Shown one piece after another: positions 17,383-27,950 of a stretch of DNA of 64,000 bases; the stretch's first letter is position 1; each line of letters opens with the position of its first letter. The notes beneath the pieces were generated by a model, which was not told the origin of the DNA, searched no databases, and saw only the letters and a program-made list of their open reading frames with translations. Where the stretch lies: positions 124,001 to 188,000 of the forward strand of contig NZ_QRGD01000005.1 in assembly GCF_003449015.1 (NCBI RefSeq), written 5' to 3'. This DNA is from Aureibaculum luteum. GTDB lineage: Bacteria > Bacteroidota > Bacteroidia > Flavobacteriales > Flavobacteriaceae. The position numbers and the translations under genes were made by a program.

Positions 17383-17390
17383 CAAAGATA
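17383..17390 (-). promoter_or_regulatory. -7 box of bshB1
   Basis: The minus strand reads TATCTTTG here, a match to TAnnTTTG, about 20 bp before the bshB1 ATG. Confidence 0.45.
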
Positions 17391-17450
17391 AGAAAGAATT
17401 TCATTAGGAAAACTTTAACAATCTAATCATTCTACTTTTTTATTATTAAC

Positions 17451-17458
17451 TATTTTTG
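17451..17458 (+). promoter_or_regulatory. -7 box of the RND efflux operon
   Basis: TATTTTTG matches TAnnTTTG and lies 34 bp before the adaptor start at 17493. The -33 region is T-rich but not clear. Confidence 0.4.
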
Positions 17459-17492
17459 CACAAATGGTTAACTAACCCATAAATTGTTTTGA

Positions 17493-18608
17493 ATGAGAAA
17501 AATATTATCAATTATTTTGAGTGTTATCCTTTTAGTAGGTGCTATACTCCTCGCCAACTATTTCATAAAAAATAAAAACAAACCTAAACCTAAGTTTGAT
17601 AAAATCATAAAAACTGTTTCTATAGACACGGTTAAAAATGGAGAAGTTCCTATCATTATTTCTGCTAGTGGAAATTTAGTTGCTAAAAATAAAATTGAAC
17701 TTTACTCTGAGGTACAAGGGGTCTTAAGCACTGCAGGAAAAGATTTTAAAGCCGGTACCAATTATCAAAAAGGTCAAACTTTATTAAGAATTAATAGTGA
17801 TGAATTTTATGCTAGTTTACAGTCTCAAAAAAGTAATTTATATAATTTAGTTACTTCTATTATGCCGGATATTCGTTTAGATTTTCCAAATGAATTTGAA
17901 AAATGGCAATCTTACCTTCAGAGTTTTGACTTGAATAAGGCGACACCAAAACTACCAGAGTATGCATCTGATAAAGAAAAATATTTCATTTCAGGAAGAA
18001 ATATTACTACAACATATTATAGTGTTAAAAACCTAGAAGTAAAGTTAGGCAAATACCAAATTAGAGCTCCATATAATGGAATATTAACCGAAGCTTTAGT
18101 TACTCCTGGCACATTAATTAGATCAGGTCAGAAATTAGGAGAATTTATTGATCCTAGTATCTATGAAATGGAAGTTAACATAAGTTCTGAGTTTAGTAAT
18201 TTGTTAAAAGTAGGAAACGCGGTTTCTTTGCATGATTTAGAAAAAACGCAATCATATACAGGTAGAGTAATTCGTGTAAATGGAAAAATAGACCAAACTT
18301 CTCAAACGCTAAAGGCTTATATTGAAGTTAAAGATAAATTGTTAAAAGAAGGCATGTACTTAGAAGCTGATTTAACGGCAAAATCAGAACATAATGCTTA
18401 TAAAATCGATAGAAAACTTTTAATTGACAATACCAGCGTTTATGTTGTCAATGACACTCTTTTAGAATTAAAAAATGTAAACCCTGTCTATTTTGAAGCC
18501 GAAAGTGTAATTATTAAAGGGTTACCCGATAATACTCATTTATTAGCCAATCCAGTATCAGGTGCTTATAACGGAATGCCTGTAAAGATAAATACCGAAA
18601 TAAAATAG
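17493..18608 (+). CDS. RND efflux periplasmic adaptor (HlyD/AcrA family)
   Basis: This 371-residue membrane-fusion protein has one N-terminal membrane anchor (residues 6-25). A biotinyl-lipoyl-like hairpin starts with SASGNLVAKNKIELYSEVQG and returns with YQIRAPYNGILTEALVTPG. A beta-barrel region (EMEVNISSEFSNLLKVG) follows. It bridges the inner membrane pump and the outer membrane channel encoded next. One base separates it from the pump gene, so the three are translated from one transcript. Confidence 0.9.
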   Translation: MRKILSIILSVILLVGAILLANYFIKNKNKPKPKFDKIIKTVSIDTVKNGEVPIIISASGNLVAKNKIELYSEVQGVLSTAGKDFKAGTNYQKGQTLLRINSDEFYASLQSQKSNLYNLVTSIMPDIRLDFPNEFEKWQSYLQSFDLNKATPKLPEYASDKEKYFISGRNITTTYYSVKNLEVKLGKYQIRAPYNGILTEALVTPGTLIRSGQKLGEFIDPSIYEMEVNISSEFSNLLKVGNAVSLHDLEKTQSYTGRVIRVNGKIDQTSQTLKAYIEVKDKLLKEGMYLEADLTAKSEHNAYKIDRKLLIDNTSVYVVNDTLLELKNVNPVYFEAESVIIKGLPDNTHLLANPVSGAYNGMPVKINTEIK

Positions 18609-18609
18609 T

Positions 18610-21600
18610 ATGAAAAAAATTATTACTTATTTTATTAAGTATCCCGTTGCTGTTAATGTAGTGATGTGGGCTTTTGTGATTTTTGGTGCTATTGGTATTT
18701 TTTCAATGAAATCATCTTTTTTTCCGTTGGTTGATTCTGAAATTATCAGAATTAGTTTGGTTTATCCTGGTGCTTCACCTCAAGAGATGGAAGAAGGGGT
18801 TGTATTAAAAATTGAAGATAATTTAAAAGGACTGGTGGGTATTGACAGAGTAACTTCTGTATCTCGTGAAAATTCAGCTACTGTTACTGTTGAAATAGAA
18901 CGAGGACGAAATATTGACATTATTCTGACAGAAGTCAAAAATGCCGTAGATCGCGTTCCCTCCTTCCCTAGTGGTATGGAACCCGCTGTAGTTGCTAAAA
19001 TTGAAAGTATTAGGCCAACTATTAGTTTTACTGTAAGCGGAGAAAACCTTCCATTAAAAACATTAAAAAAATATGCCAGAACTGTTGAAAATGATCTTAG
19101 AGCAATAGATGGTATTTCACAAGTAAGTTTATCTGGATTTCCAGATGAAGAGATTGAAATTGCAGTACGTGAAAATGATTTAAGAGCTTATAATTTATCC
19201 TTTGTTGAAGTAGCGAATGCTGTACAAAATTCGAATTTAATCATTACAGGTGGAAACATAAAAACCTCTGAAGAAGATTATCTGATCCGTGCGAGGAATC
19301 GATTTTATTACGGTGAAGAATTGTTTAATTTAATTGTAAGAACAGACCCTTCTGGAAACATTATAAGACTTCATGATATTGCTGAAATTAAAGACATTTG
19401 GAATGAAACCCCTGACCGACTGTATTATAATGGTAATGTTGCAATTAACATTTCTGTTAGTAATACGAACAATGAAGATTTAATTTCGTCAGCTGATGCG
19501 GTAAAAGAATATATTGATAAATTCAATCAGCAACATGATAATGTTACCTTAAATATATCAAGTGATGCTTCTATTACATTAAATCAACGTACCGATCTAT
19601 TACTCGAAAACGGGATAATTGGTGTGCTTTTGGTACTTCTGTTTTTAGCATTATTTTTAAACATCCGTTTGGCTTTATGGGTAGCAGTTGGTTTGCCAAT
19701 ATCCTTTTTAGGAATGTTTATTTTTGCTGCTCAATTAGGGGTTACTATTAATGTACTATCCCTTTTTGGGATGATTATCGTCATAGGTATTTTAGTAGAT
19801 GATGGTATTGTAATTGGAGAAAATATCTATCATCACTATAAAGACAAGGGAAAATCGCCAATTAGAGCTGCAATAGATGGTACCATGGAAGTAATTCCTC
19901 CAATAGTATCAGCAATTATAACCACGCTATTAGCTTTCTCTACATTCTTTTTCTTAGACGGAAGAATGGGTAAATTTTTCAGTGAAGTATCTACTGTGGT
20001 AATATTAACACTCAGCGTTTCGTTAATTGAGGCCTTAATTATTTTACCAGCTCACATTGCCCATTCAAAAGCTCTGATGGATTCAGGTGCCAAATCGGGT
20101 AAAATGTTTACCTTTTTTAGAAAAATAAACCAAAAAGCCGATGATTTTTTAGTTTATGTACGCGATAGATTATATATCCCCTATTTAACATTCTTTTTAA
20201 AGCATAAACTGTTAGGTTTTGCTATTCCAATTGCCCTATTAATTTTTAGTATTGGAGCCTTGGGCGGTGGAATTGTTAGAACTTCTTTTTTCCCATCTGT
20301 TGCAAGTGACAGGGTTTCTATCGATCTTACAATGCCGCAAGGAACGAATGAAAAAATAACCGATTCTATTATTTCAAATATCGAAAAAGTGGCATGGGAA
20401 GTTAATGAAGAATACTCAAAGAAGCAAACTGGTAATCTCCAAGTAATTGAAAATATTATAAAACGTATTGGGCCAGGAACATCTACTGGAGAACTAACTA
20501 TTAATTTATTACCAGGCGAATCTAGAGACATCGGCTCACCTGAAATCACAAACGCCATACGTGAAAAAGTAGGTAAGGTTTTGGGTGTTGAAAGCTTGAC
20601 CTTTGGTTCGGGTGGAAATTTTGGTGGTAGCCCTGTTTCAGTATCTTTATTAGGAAATAATATTACAGAGCTAAAAGCCGCGAAACTTGAATTGAAAAGT
20701 GAATTAGAAAAAAACACCTTACTTAAAGATATTTCAGATAATGACCCATTGGGGATTAAAGAAATTAGAATAAAACTAAAGGATAATGCCTATATTTTAG
20801 GACTAAACCTTCAAACGGTTACAGCACAGATACGGGCTGGTTTTTTCGGTTATCAAGCACAACGTTTTCAACGTGGGCAAGATGAGATAAAAGTTTGGGT
20901 ACGGTACAAAAAAGAAGATAGATCTTCATTAACTGATTTAGAAGATATGAGGTTGATTACACCATCGGGTACAAGAGTCCCTTTTGGAGAAATTGCCACT
21001 TACGAAATTGAAAGAGGAGATATTGCTATAAACCATTTAAGTGGACAACGAGAAATTCAAATAAATGCAGATACGAAAAACCCTGAAGAAAGTGCTTCAG
21101 ATATTTTAGAAGATATTAAAGTCAATGTAATGCCTCATATTTTTTCTAAATACCCTTCGGTTTCAGCATCATATGAAGGACAGAATAGAGAAGCAGCAAA
21201 AACTGTAGGTTCTGTAAAAATAGTTGGACCTATTATTTTAATGCTGATATATATAACTATTGCCTTTACATTTAGGTCTTATAGTCAACCCCTTTTACTT
21301 ATACTCATGGTACCTTTTAGTTTAATTGGTGTCGTTTGGGGCCATTATTTTCATGGTTTTTCAATTAACATTTTATCATGGTTAGGTATTATTGCTTTAA
21401 TTGGTATTATGGTTAATGATGGATTGGTACTTATAGGTAAATTTAATACCTACCTTAAAGAAGGTGAGAAATACGATGACGCCTTAATTCACGCCGGTAA
21501 ATCGCGATTTAGGGCAATTATGCTAACATCATTAACTACTATTGCAGGTTTAGCACCATTACTATTAGAAAAAAGCCGTCAAGCACAATTTTTAAAACCA

Positions 21601-21885
21601 ATGGCATTATCCATTTCTTATGGTATTGGCATTGCAACTATACTTACTTTAGTCATGCTACCTTTAATGTTATCTAGTTTTAATTATTTAAAAGTATTTG
21701 TAAAATGGATGCGTACTGGTAACGATGTAACCAGGGAAGAAGTTGAAAGAGCTATTATTGAACTAGAAAGTGAAAATGAAGAACTTATGGATGACAACAT
21801 AATAAATAATGAGATGATGAATGATGAAATAGAAGAACTTATGGATAAGTTTGATGACACTAATGATGAATTAAATACAAAATAA
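18610..21885 (+). CDS. RND efflux pump permease (AcrB/MdtB-like)
   Basis: This 1091-residue inner membrane pump has the first helix at residues 12-33, two large periplasmic loops and paired blocks of transmembrane helices (about 330-480 and 870-1030). The motif GILVDDGIVIGENIYHH in TM4 carries the paired Asp of the proton relay, and the duplicate GIMVNDGLVLIGKFN marks the second half. The C-terminus has an unusual acidic tail of about 45 residues rich in Glu, Asp, Asn and Met. Substrates are unknown. Confidence 0.93.
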   Translation: MKKIITYFIKYPVAVNVVMWAFVIFGAIGIFSMKSSFFPLVDSEIIRISLVYPGASPQEMEEGVVLKIEDNLKGLVGIDRVTSVSRENSATVTVEIERGRNIDIILTEVKNAVDRVPSFPSGMEPAVVAKIESIRPTISFTVSGENLPLKTLKKYARTVENDLRAIDGISQVSLSGFPDEEIEIAVRENDLRAYNLSFVEVANAVQNSNLIITGGNIKTSEEDYLIRARNRFYYGEELFNLIVRTDPSGNIIRLHDIAEIKDIWNETPDRLYYNGNVAINISVSNTNNEDLISSADAVKEYIDKFNQQHDNVTLNISSDASITLNQRTDLLLENGIIGVLLVLLFLALFLNIRLALWVAVGLPISFLGMFIFAAQLGVTINVLSLFGMIIVIGILVDDGIVIGENIYHHYKDKGKSPIRAAIDGTMEVIPPIVSAIITTLLAFSTFFFLDGRMGKFFSEVSTVVILTLSVSLIEALIILPAHIAHSKALMDSGAKSGKMFTFFRKINQKADDFLVYVRDRLYIPYLTFFLKHKLLGFAIPIALLIFSIGALGGGIVRTSFFPSVASDRVSIDLTMPQGTNEKITDSIISNIEKVAWEVNEEYSKKQTGNLQVIENIIKRIGPGTSTGELTINLLPGESRDIGSPEITNAIREKVGKVLGVESLTFGSGGNFGGSPVSVSLLGNNITELKAAKLELKSELEKNTLLKDISDNDPLGIKEIRIKLKDNAYILGLNLQTVTAQIRAGFFGYQAQRFQRGQDEIKVWVRYKKEDRSSLTDLEDMRLITPSGTRVPFGEIATYEIERGDIAINHLSGQREIQINADTKNPEESASDILEDIKVNVMPHIFSKYPSVSASYEGQNREAAKTVGSVKIVGPIILMLIYITIAFTFRSYSQPLLLILMVPFSLIGVVWGHYFHGFSINILSWLGIIALIGIMVNDGLVLIGKFNTYLKEGEKYDDALIHAGKSRFRAIMLTSLTTIAGLAPLLLEKSRQAQFLKPMALSISYGIGIATILTLVMLPLMLSSFNYLKVFVKWMRTGNDVTREEVERAIIELESENEELMDDNIINNEMMNDEIEELMDKFDDTNDELNTK

Positions 21886-23201
21886 TGAAATACATTAAGT
21901 ATATATATATCACTTTATTATTTGTTGGTGCAGTACAAGCACAAGAAGAAACCATTTCAAAAGGTGAAGCTGTAAAAATGGCTTTAGAAAATAATTATGG
22001 AATTAAAATTGCTGATAACAATTTAAAAATTTCGGAAAACAATAAGAGTATTTATAATTCAGGTTTTTTACCTACTGTTGCAGGTAATGCTGGGGCTACT
22101 TATAATATAGACAATACAGAAGCCGTTTATGCTGATGGTAGAGTAACTAGTTTGACTGGAGCTGAAAGTGATCGCTATAATGCCTCTGTTAGCTTAAACT
22201 ATGTGCTTTTTGATGGATTGGGTAGACATTATGATTATCAAAGCTTAAAAGAACAATATAATCTTTCTGAATTACAAGCCCGTCAAACCATTGAAAACAC
22301 AGTTTTACAATTATTTTCAGTATATTATAACGTGGCAAAATTAACTGAAAATCATATCCTTCTTCAGCAAAGTCTTGATATTTCTAAGGATCGATTACAA
22401 CGTGTACAGTATCAATTTGAATATGGGCAAAACACGAAATTAGCTGTGCTAAATGCAGAAGTTGATGTTAACAATGATAGCATCAATCTATTAAACACAA
22501 AACAGTCCTTGATAAATGCAAAACGTGATTTAAATGTTGTTTTAGGAAAAAATAATGCTCCCAATTTTACAGTTGATACTTTAGTGAATTTCACGTTGAC
22601 ACCCCATAAAGAAACATTATTTGAAAAAGTTAAAACCAATAATGTGGAGATGTTACAATTAGATAAAAACATCACTATTAGTGAATTTCAGATCAAAGCA
22701 AACAAATCTGGTTATTTACCGACATTGGGATTAAATGGTACTTATGGATGGAATAAAAACAATAATAATGCCGCCTCTTTTTTAGCTACTTCAACAAATA
22801 CAGGTTTATCCGCTGGTCTAACCCTTTCTTGGAATCTTTTTGATGGCGGAAGAACTAAGACATTGGTTGATAACGCTAAAATAAATCTAGAAAATCAACA
22901 ATTACTAAAAGAGGAAACGGAACTTGATATTACACGTACTTTTAATAATGCCTATGACGATTATTTGAATAAATTATTTATTTTACAGACTCAAGAAAAA
23001 AACGTACAAACCAATACTAATAATTTCAACAGAACGGAAGAACGTTTTAAATTAGGTCAAATAACATCTATAGAATTCAGACAAGCTCAAATAAACCTCA
23101 TTAATGCAAAGAATGCAAAAAACAGTGCGAAATACGACGCTAAATTAGCTGAATTGCAAGTATTACAATTAAGTGGAGATTTATTAAATACTGACTTTTA
23201 A
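21885..23201 (+). CDS. TolC-family outer membrane efflux protein
   Basis: This 438-residue outer membrane channel has a signal peptide ending VQAQE. Two tandem OEP repeats show helical pairs such as KAKNSAKYDAKLAELQVLQLSGDLL in the C-terminal half. It overlaps the pump stop codon by one base and completes the tripartite efflux system. Length is typical. Confidence 0.92.
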   Translation: MKYIKYIYITLLFVGAVQAQEETISKGEAVKMALENNYGIKIADNNLKISENNKSIYNSGFLPTVAGNAGATYNIDNTEAVYADGRVTSLTGAESDRYNASVSLNYVLFDGLGRHYDYQSLKEQYNLSELQARQTIENTVLQLFSVYYNVAKLTENHILLQQSLDISKDRLQRVQYQFEYGQNTKLAVLNAEVDVNNDSINLLNTKQSLINAKRDLNVVLGKNNAPNFTVDTLVNFTLTPHKETLFEKVKTNNVEMLQLDKNITISEFQIKANKSGYLPTLGLNGTYGWNKNNNNAASFLATSTNTGLSAGLTLSWNLFDGGRTKTLVDNAKINLENQQLLKEETELDITRTFNNAYDDYLNKLFILQTQEKNVQTNTNNFNRTEERFKLGQITSIEFRQAQINLINAKNAKNSAKYDAKLAELQVLQLSGDLLNTDF

Positions 23202-23202
23202 A

Positions 23203-23388
23203 ATGTTTGAACACTTTTTTCAATGCCCTTATTGTTGGGAAGAAATATCAATGTTATTGGATAGTTCCATAACAAACACAACTTATATTGAAGATTGCGA
23301 AGTGTGTTGTAGACCTATTGAAGTTCATGTAAGTTTTGATACAGAACAAAATTTAGAAAGTTTTTCTGCAGTGGATATTGAACAGTAA
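23203..23388 (+). CDS. CPXCG-motif zinc-ribbon protein
   Basis: This 61-residue protein has two CxxC pairs (CPYCWEE and CEVCCRPIEV) separated by about 30 residues. This is the small cysteine-rich CPXCG family, presumed to bind zinc. It starts one base after the TolC stop and so belongs to the efflux operon by position, although no functional link is known. Confidence 0.85.
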   Translation: MFEHFFQCPYCWEEISMLLDSSITNTTYIEDCEVCCRPIEVHVSFDTEQNLESFSAVDIEQ

Positions 23389-23458
23389 AGTCGAATAGAC
23401 TTAAGTCAAGTAAATACAATATTCAAGACTAAAAAAGTTAGTGCTTTATCCTAAAAAA

Positions 23459-24271
23459 TTATTCATCCAACAATTCTAAGGTAACCAAATACGCACAATG
23501 ATCAGATGCAATAGTATCTTGAATAACTTTAGTTTCTAGTACTCTCCATCTATTTTTAGGATAAAACAGTACATAATCTATTTTTATAACTGGATTATCT
23601 GATGGATATGTATATTCAATATTATTTTTATCATAAGCCGCTGTCCATACTTTTTCTAATATGTTTATTGGTGTACTGTTGGGTTCTGCATTTAAATCTC
23701 CAGCTAAAATAGTTGGGTACTTATTCTTTGAAAATATTTCATTTAATTTTTCTACTTGTAATACCCTATCCCTTTCATCATTTAAATGGTCTAAATGAGT
23801 GCCAATAAAAGAAATAGTATCTTTAGTACTTAATGTAGTTGTTATCTCTAAGGCGGCTCTAGGTTCATGATCGTCATAATATGGCAATGCTATATTTCTA
23901 GTACTTAAAAAGCTAGTCTTAGACAGAATACCTTCACCATATTCACCATTGTCATAGTCCATTGCTTTTCCAAATAACGGACTCAGTTTTGTACGCCATC
24001 CTAACTCTGTGACTAAATCGTATTTTTTTGCTCTATTTGTCCTATCATCTACTTCTTGCATAGCGACAAAATCTGGGTTTGCATCTTTTATTACCTTAGC
24101 GATAAGGTCTAAGTTAAAATCACCTTTTGTCGTTGCTCCGTGTAAAATATTAAACGATAACACGCGTACTATTTTTGTACTATCAACGTTGTGTTGAGAC
24201 CAAAATAAGTTTGTTGTTAACAGTGTAATAAAGAGCATCGGTATTGTTATACTTAATTTCATCTTAATCAT
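23459..24271 (-). CDS. Secreted endonuclease/exonuclease/phosphatase-family protein
   Basis: This 270-residue protein has a signal peptide (helix LSITIPMLFITLLTTNLFW, then SQ). EEP-fold motifs are present: VLSFNILHG, FVAMQEVDDRT, TILAGDLNAEPNS and the C-terminal IASDHCAY with the catalytic Asp-His. Substrates in this fold range from DNA to phosphodiesters and sphingomyelin, so the reaction is open. It ends 21 bp after the fucosidase start codon region in the same direction and may share its transcript. Start could also be the ATG at 24262. Confidence 0.83.
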   Translation of the reverse strand: MIKMKLSITIPMLFITLLTTNLFWSQHNVDSTKIVRVLSFNILHGATTKGDFNLDLIAKVIKDANPDFVAMQEVDDRTNRAKKYDLVTELGWRTKLSPLFGKAMDYDNGEYGEGILSKTSFLSTRNIALPYYDDHEPRAALEITTTLSTKDTISFIGTHLDHLNDERDRVLQVEKLNEIFSKNKYPTILAGDLNAEPNSTPINILEKVWTAAYDKNNIEYTYPSDNPVIKIDYVLFYPKNRWRVLETKVIQDTIASDHCAYLVTLELLDE

Positions 24272-24292
24272 TTTAAATGTATTGTTATTTTA

Positions 24293-26479
24293 TTATTCAA
24301 TTATAATTTCATCGGCATATAACCAAGCATTTCCTCCTGAATTAAAATGAGGATGTGGACAAACTCCCATATTTTCAGCTTCTATTTTAACAAATCGTGT
24401 AGACCGATTTATACTATCTAAAACATAATCTTTAACATAAACTTTCATTTCAAAAGGAGATATATTATACTTTAAATTTCCAATAACCTTAAATATATCC
24501 CCATCATTTGATATAGAAATTTTAACAGAATCTGGCACAAAAATAGATTCATACACATTTTTTAAAAATCCCACAGAAATTTTATTGATCGGTTCTGTTT
24601 TTCCTAAATCGACCGTTGCAATAAGGTTATTTTTTTCAAATTTAAGCCATTCTTGGCTTTTATGATTAAGAGAACCACGTTTTAAATTAGAAAGTGTTTT
24701 CACTTTTGCATAAGCATCAATATTGTTAGCCTTTGACAGCACTGAAATTTTCTCAAATGATTTTACTTTTTTAATATTCTGGACAAATATGGGGCTATCA
24801 GCAAAACCCTTACATTTTGCTATTGCATTTACTAGTGTATTTGTTTTTATAGTAATTTTCTCATTGTACAGTAAGGAATTTTCGCTTGGAATAGATCCAT
24901 CCAAAGTATAATAGATTTTAGCTTCTGGCGTACCACTTTTTATTTCAAAAGTATAGGTGTCATTAAACATATAAGTGCTCTTATTTTCCTTATTTAAACT
25001 TGTAATAGTTGGTTCTTTTACCATCATTATAGGAGAACCCTCAATACGAAAGGCGAATGCTTGCATAGTAGCTTGATTCAATTCTTTTTTTAGCTCATTA
25101 GGTATTTTAATAGTAAGTTTATCATCTTTACAAACCCATTTCAGTTCTTTATCAGACCCTAATAAAAATATTTTTGAACTTTTATTTGGAATAACCTTTG
25201 TGAGCTTTAATTCGTTTTCAGGCCAATCAGAACTTAATACATAAATAGTTTTACCATTTTTACTCTGCGTATATCTCACCTTATCATTTTCCTGAAAATA
25301 GGTAAACCTTCTTGTTTTGTATATAGCTTCACCATTAACACTTAGCCAATCCCCTATTTCTTTCATACTTTTTATTGCCGCTTCTGGAATTTCACCACTT
25401 GCAGGTGGACCAACATCCAATAAAAGATTCCCACCTTTAGAGACTACCTCTATTAAAATATCTATAATTTCTTTAGAAGATTTAAAAACGTCATTTACAC
25501 GATGCGACCATCCTTCACCTAAAGACATACATAATTCCCATGGTTTAGACAAAGGTTTTTCAGGTAAATTATGTAAACCCTCAGGACTCAGGTAGTTTTC
25601 GTGTTTACCGCCTGCTAACCGATCAACAACAATAATTCCCGGTTGTTTTTCCCTCACCATTTTCACAATTCTATCTAAATCAATATCCTGATTGGCAACA
25701 GGTAAAACTTGTGCACCATCTAACCAAAGCATGTCTATTTTCCCGTAATCAGTAACTAATTCTTCTATTTGATTATATGTGAAATTCTTAAAACTATCCC
25801 ATTTTTCTGGATACTCTCTTGGATCGTAATTCACACTATGGTCAGGTGTTGGAAATTCTGGTGCCCAATAATTTTCATTATGCCAATCCGGCTTAGAAAA
25901 ATAAGCTCCAACGCTAAATTTTTTGGCTCTAAAAGCATCAAACAGGACTTTTGCAATATTTGCATTTTTATTAGTTTTAAAAGGACTGTCTGGACCTGTG
26001 ATACTAAAATCTGATTGTTCCGTATCAAACATGTTAAAACCATCATGATGTTTCGTTACAAAAACAAAATATTTCATACCTGCAGATTCAGCAACGTTAG
26101 CCCATTGCTCTGGATCAAATTTTTCGGGATTAAATGTTTTATTTAAATTATAATAATCCTTAAAATATCTATTAAAATCATAATCACGGTCCGCAAACGC
26201 TGGTCCGTAAGTCCGCGTGCCTTCAAATTTTTTAATAAGTGGCCATGAAGCTACCGCTCCCCATTGGCTATAGATTCCCCAATGCACAAAAAAACCAAAC
26301 TTTTTATCTTGAAAAGCTTCTAATTTATCAAGTACCTTCGGATCACTTTCTATTTCAGAGAAATCAAAACCTAATGAAGAATTATCTTTGACTACTAATT
26401 TTTCCTTTTTTTTATTACAATTTGTAATAGTAATAACTAAAAGTATCAATACTATTAATTGCTTTATTTTATAATTCAT
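24293..26479 (-). CDS. GH29 alpha-L-fucosidase lipoprotein with C-terminal accessory domains
   Basis: This 728-residue lipoprotein (signal ending ITNC, Cys21) has a GH29 catalytic domain at about residues 35-480. Motifs are FGFFVHWGIYSQWG, YFVFVTKHHDGFNMFD, and IDMLWLDGAQ, whose Asp is the expected nucleophile. After it come a chitobiase-like/Fn3-like segment (KIYYTLDGSIPS, about 525-560) and a discoidin-type beta domain reaching the end. It removes terminal fucose from oligosaccharides in the envelope. The sulfatase 15 kb away could act on the same sulfated fucans, but this is inference. Confidence 0.92.
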   Translation of the reverse strand: MNYKIKQLIVLILLVITITNCNKKKEKLVVKDNSSLGFDFSEIESDPKVLDKLEAFQDKKFGFFVHWGIYSQWGAVASWPLIKKFEGTRTYGPAFADRDYDFNRYFKDYYNLNKTFNPEKFDPEQWANVAESAGMKYFVFVTKHHDGFNMFDTEQSDFSITGPDSPFKTNKNANIAKVLFDAFRAKKFSVGAYFSKPDWHNENYWAPEFPTPDHSVNYDPREYPEKWDSFKNFTYNQIEELVTDYGKIDMLWLDGAQVLPVANQDIDLDRIVKMVREKQPGIIVVDRLAGGKHENYLSPEGLHNLPEKPLSKPWELCMSLGEGWSHRVNDVFKSSKEIIDILIEVVSKGGNLLLDVGPPASGEIPEAAIKSMKEIGDWLSVNGEAIYKTRRFTYFQENDKVRYTQSKNGKTIYVLSSDWPENELKLTKVIPNKSSKIFLLGSDKELKWVCKDDKLTIKIPNELKKELNQATMQAFAFRIEGSPIMMVKEPTITSLNKENKSTYMFNDTYTFEIKSGTPEAKIYYTLDGSIPSENSLLYNEKITIKTNTLVNAIAKCKGFADSPIFVQNIKKVKSFEKISVLSKANNIDAYAKVKTLSNLKRGSLNHKSQEWLKFEKNNLIATVDLGKTEPINKISVGFLKNVYESIFVPDSVKISISNDGDIFKVIGNLKYNISPFEMKVYVKDYVLDSINRSTRFVKIEAENMGVCPHPHFNSGGNAWLYADEIIIE

Positions 26480-26523
26480 TTATTATTTTTTATGAAATAA
26501 TCGATTAATAAAGGAACTACAAA

Positions 26524-27672
26524 TTAGTTTATTTTTAGACCTAACTCAATATCCGCAATAATATCATTTACATCTTCAATTCCTACTGAGAAACGCAACA
26601 AATTATCTGAAATACCTATTTCCATGCGTTGTTCAGCCGTTAATAATCCGTGTGAAGTTAGTGAAGGCAATAATATAGTAGACTCTACCCCTGCTAAACT
26701 CATGCTGGGCTTAATTAGTTTTAGATTGTTCTGAAAAGTTACAGCATTATAATCCGATTTCAATTCAAAAGACAACATACCACCATAGCCATGCATTTGT
26801 TTTTTTGCAATTTCATGATTATGATGCGATTCTAACCCTGGATAATATACTTTTTCAACCGCCTTATGAATATCTAGATATTCCGCAATATACTGTGCAT
26901 TTGAATTATGTCGATCTACACGAACACCTAACGTTTTAATACTTCTTTCTAATAAATAGGCAATAAAATCATTTAAATGTCCACCTAAATTTTTGGCTTT
27001 ATTCCAAATGATGTCCATATTTTTCTCTGAAGAAGCCACGGCACCTGCACTAATATCACTATGACCTCCTAAATACTTTGTAGCTGAATGTATAGAAACA
27101 TCAATACCTAAGTCTAATGGTGTTTGGTTAATAGGTGAAGCAAAGGTATTATCAATCATTGTCATTATACCTTGGCTTTTTGCAAGCCTTGCCACGCCTT
27201 CTACATCCGTTATACTCAATAATGGATTTGAAGGTGTTTCTAAATAAATTATCTTAGTGTTCGATTGTATTTTTTCCTCAAAATGGTTGACTTCAATTCC
27301 CTCTGTAAAAGAATATTCAATTCCCATTTTATCAAATTCTTCGACTATTAAGTTAAACGTACCACCATAAATCTCATTTGCTAAAACGATATGATCTCCA
27401 TGACTTAAAAAAGCAAATAGTGTTGTACTGATTGCGGCCATACCTGAGCCAAAAACCATACCTGCTTCTGCATGCTCTAAGGCCGCAATTTTATCGGCAA
27501 CGGCTTTTTGATTTGGTGTATTAAAATATCTCGGATATCGTTTTACATCCACATCCATAAATGGATAGGAGGTTGTCATATAAATCGGCGAAATGACTCC
27601 ACCAAATTGCGTATCTTTTACTTCTCCTGTATGTGTGCAAATAGTATTTACACCTGGTTTTTTCGTTGTCAT
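26524..27672 (-). CDS. PLP-dependent Cys/Met metabolism enzyme (cystathionine gamma-synthase/lyase type)
   Basis: This 382-residue enzyme of the Cys/Met transsulfuration family has the Schiff-base Lys in SIHSATKYLGGHSDI. Other family features are YPRYFNTPNQKAV, AGMVFGSGMAAISTTL, ETPSNPLL and the C-terminal SLAGVESTILLPSLTSHG. The sequence alone does not separate cystathionine gamma-synthase, gamma-lyase and beta-lyase activities. No methionine genes flank it. Confidence 0.88.
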   Translation of the reverse strand: MTTKKPGVNTICTHTGEVKDTQFGGVISPIYMTTSYPFMDVDVKRYPRYFNTPNQKAVADKIAALEHAEAGMVFGSGMAAISTTLFAFLSHGDHIVLANEIYGGTFNLIVEEFDKMGIEYSFTEGIEVNHFEEKIQSNTKIIYLETPSNPLLSITDVEGVARLAKSQGIMTMIDNTFASPINQTPLDLGIDVSIHSATKYLGGHSDISAGAVASSEKNMDIIWNKAKNLGGHLNDFIAYLLERSIKTLGVRVDRHNSNAQYIAEYLDIHKAVEKVYYPGLESHHNHEIAKKQMHGYGGMLSFELKSDYNAVTFQNNLKLIKPSMSLAGVESTILLPSLTSHGLLTAEQRMEIGISDNLLRFSVGIEDVNDIIADIELGLKIN

Positions 27673-27790
27673 TTTTGTAAATTAAAAGAAGTGTAATTTA
27701 CAAAAAGTTATCCTAATAGAAATATGAATGGAAAGACAAAATATAGATAATTTGTATGGATAACTTTTATGAGGTCTAAACTTAAAACGC

Positions 27791-27845
27791 TTCTCGATAC
27801 ATTTTTCTTGATGCTACCGCAGCACGAAAAACACTCGAAGAGACG
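27791..27845. repeat. 55-bp interspersed repeat, copy 1
   Basis: This copy begins TTCTCGATAC and ends CACTCGAAGAGACG. It differs from the copy at 27951-28005 at two positions only (a/g at base 11 and g/a at base 29). The core contains imperfectly inverted arms (TTTTTC and GCACGAAAAA), as in REP-like elements. Confidence 0.8.
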
Positions 27846-27950
27846 TGCTATTGATATTTTTTAGATACAATAAAACCTAATCGTTAGCCTGAGTGATGCT
27901 ATTAAAAATTATTTTGATTACTGTAAATCTTCGCAGGGAGTATAAACTAC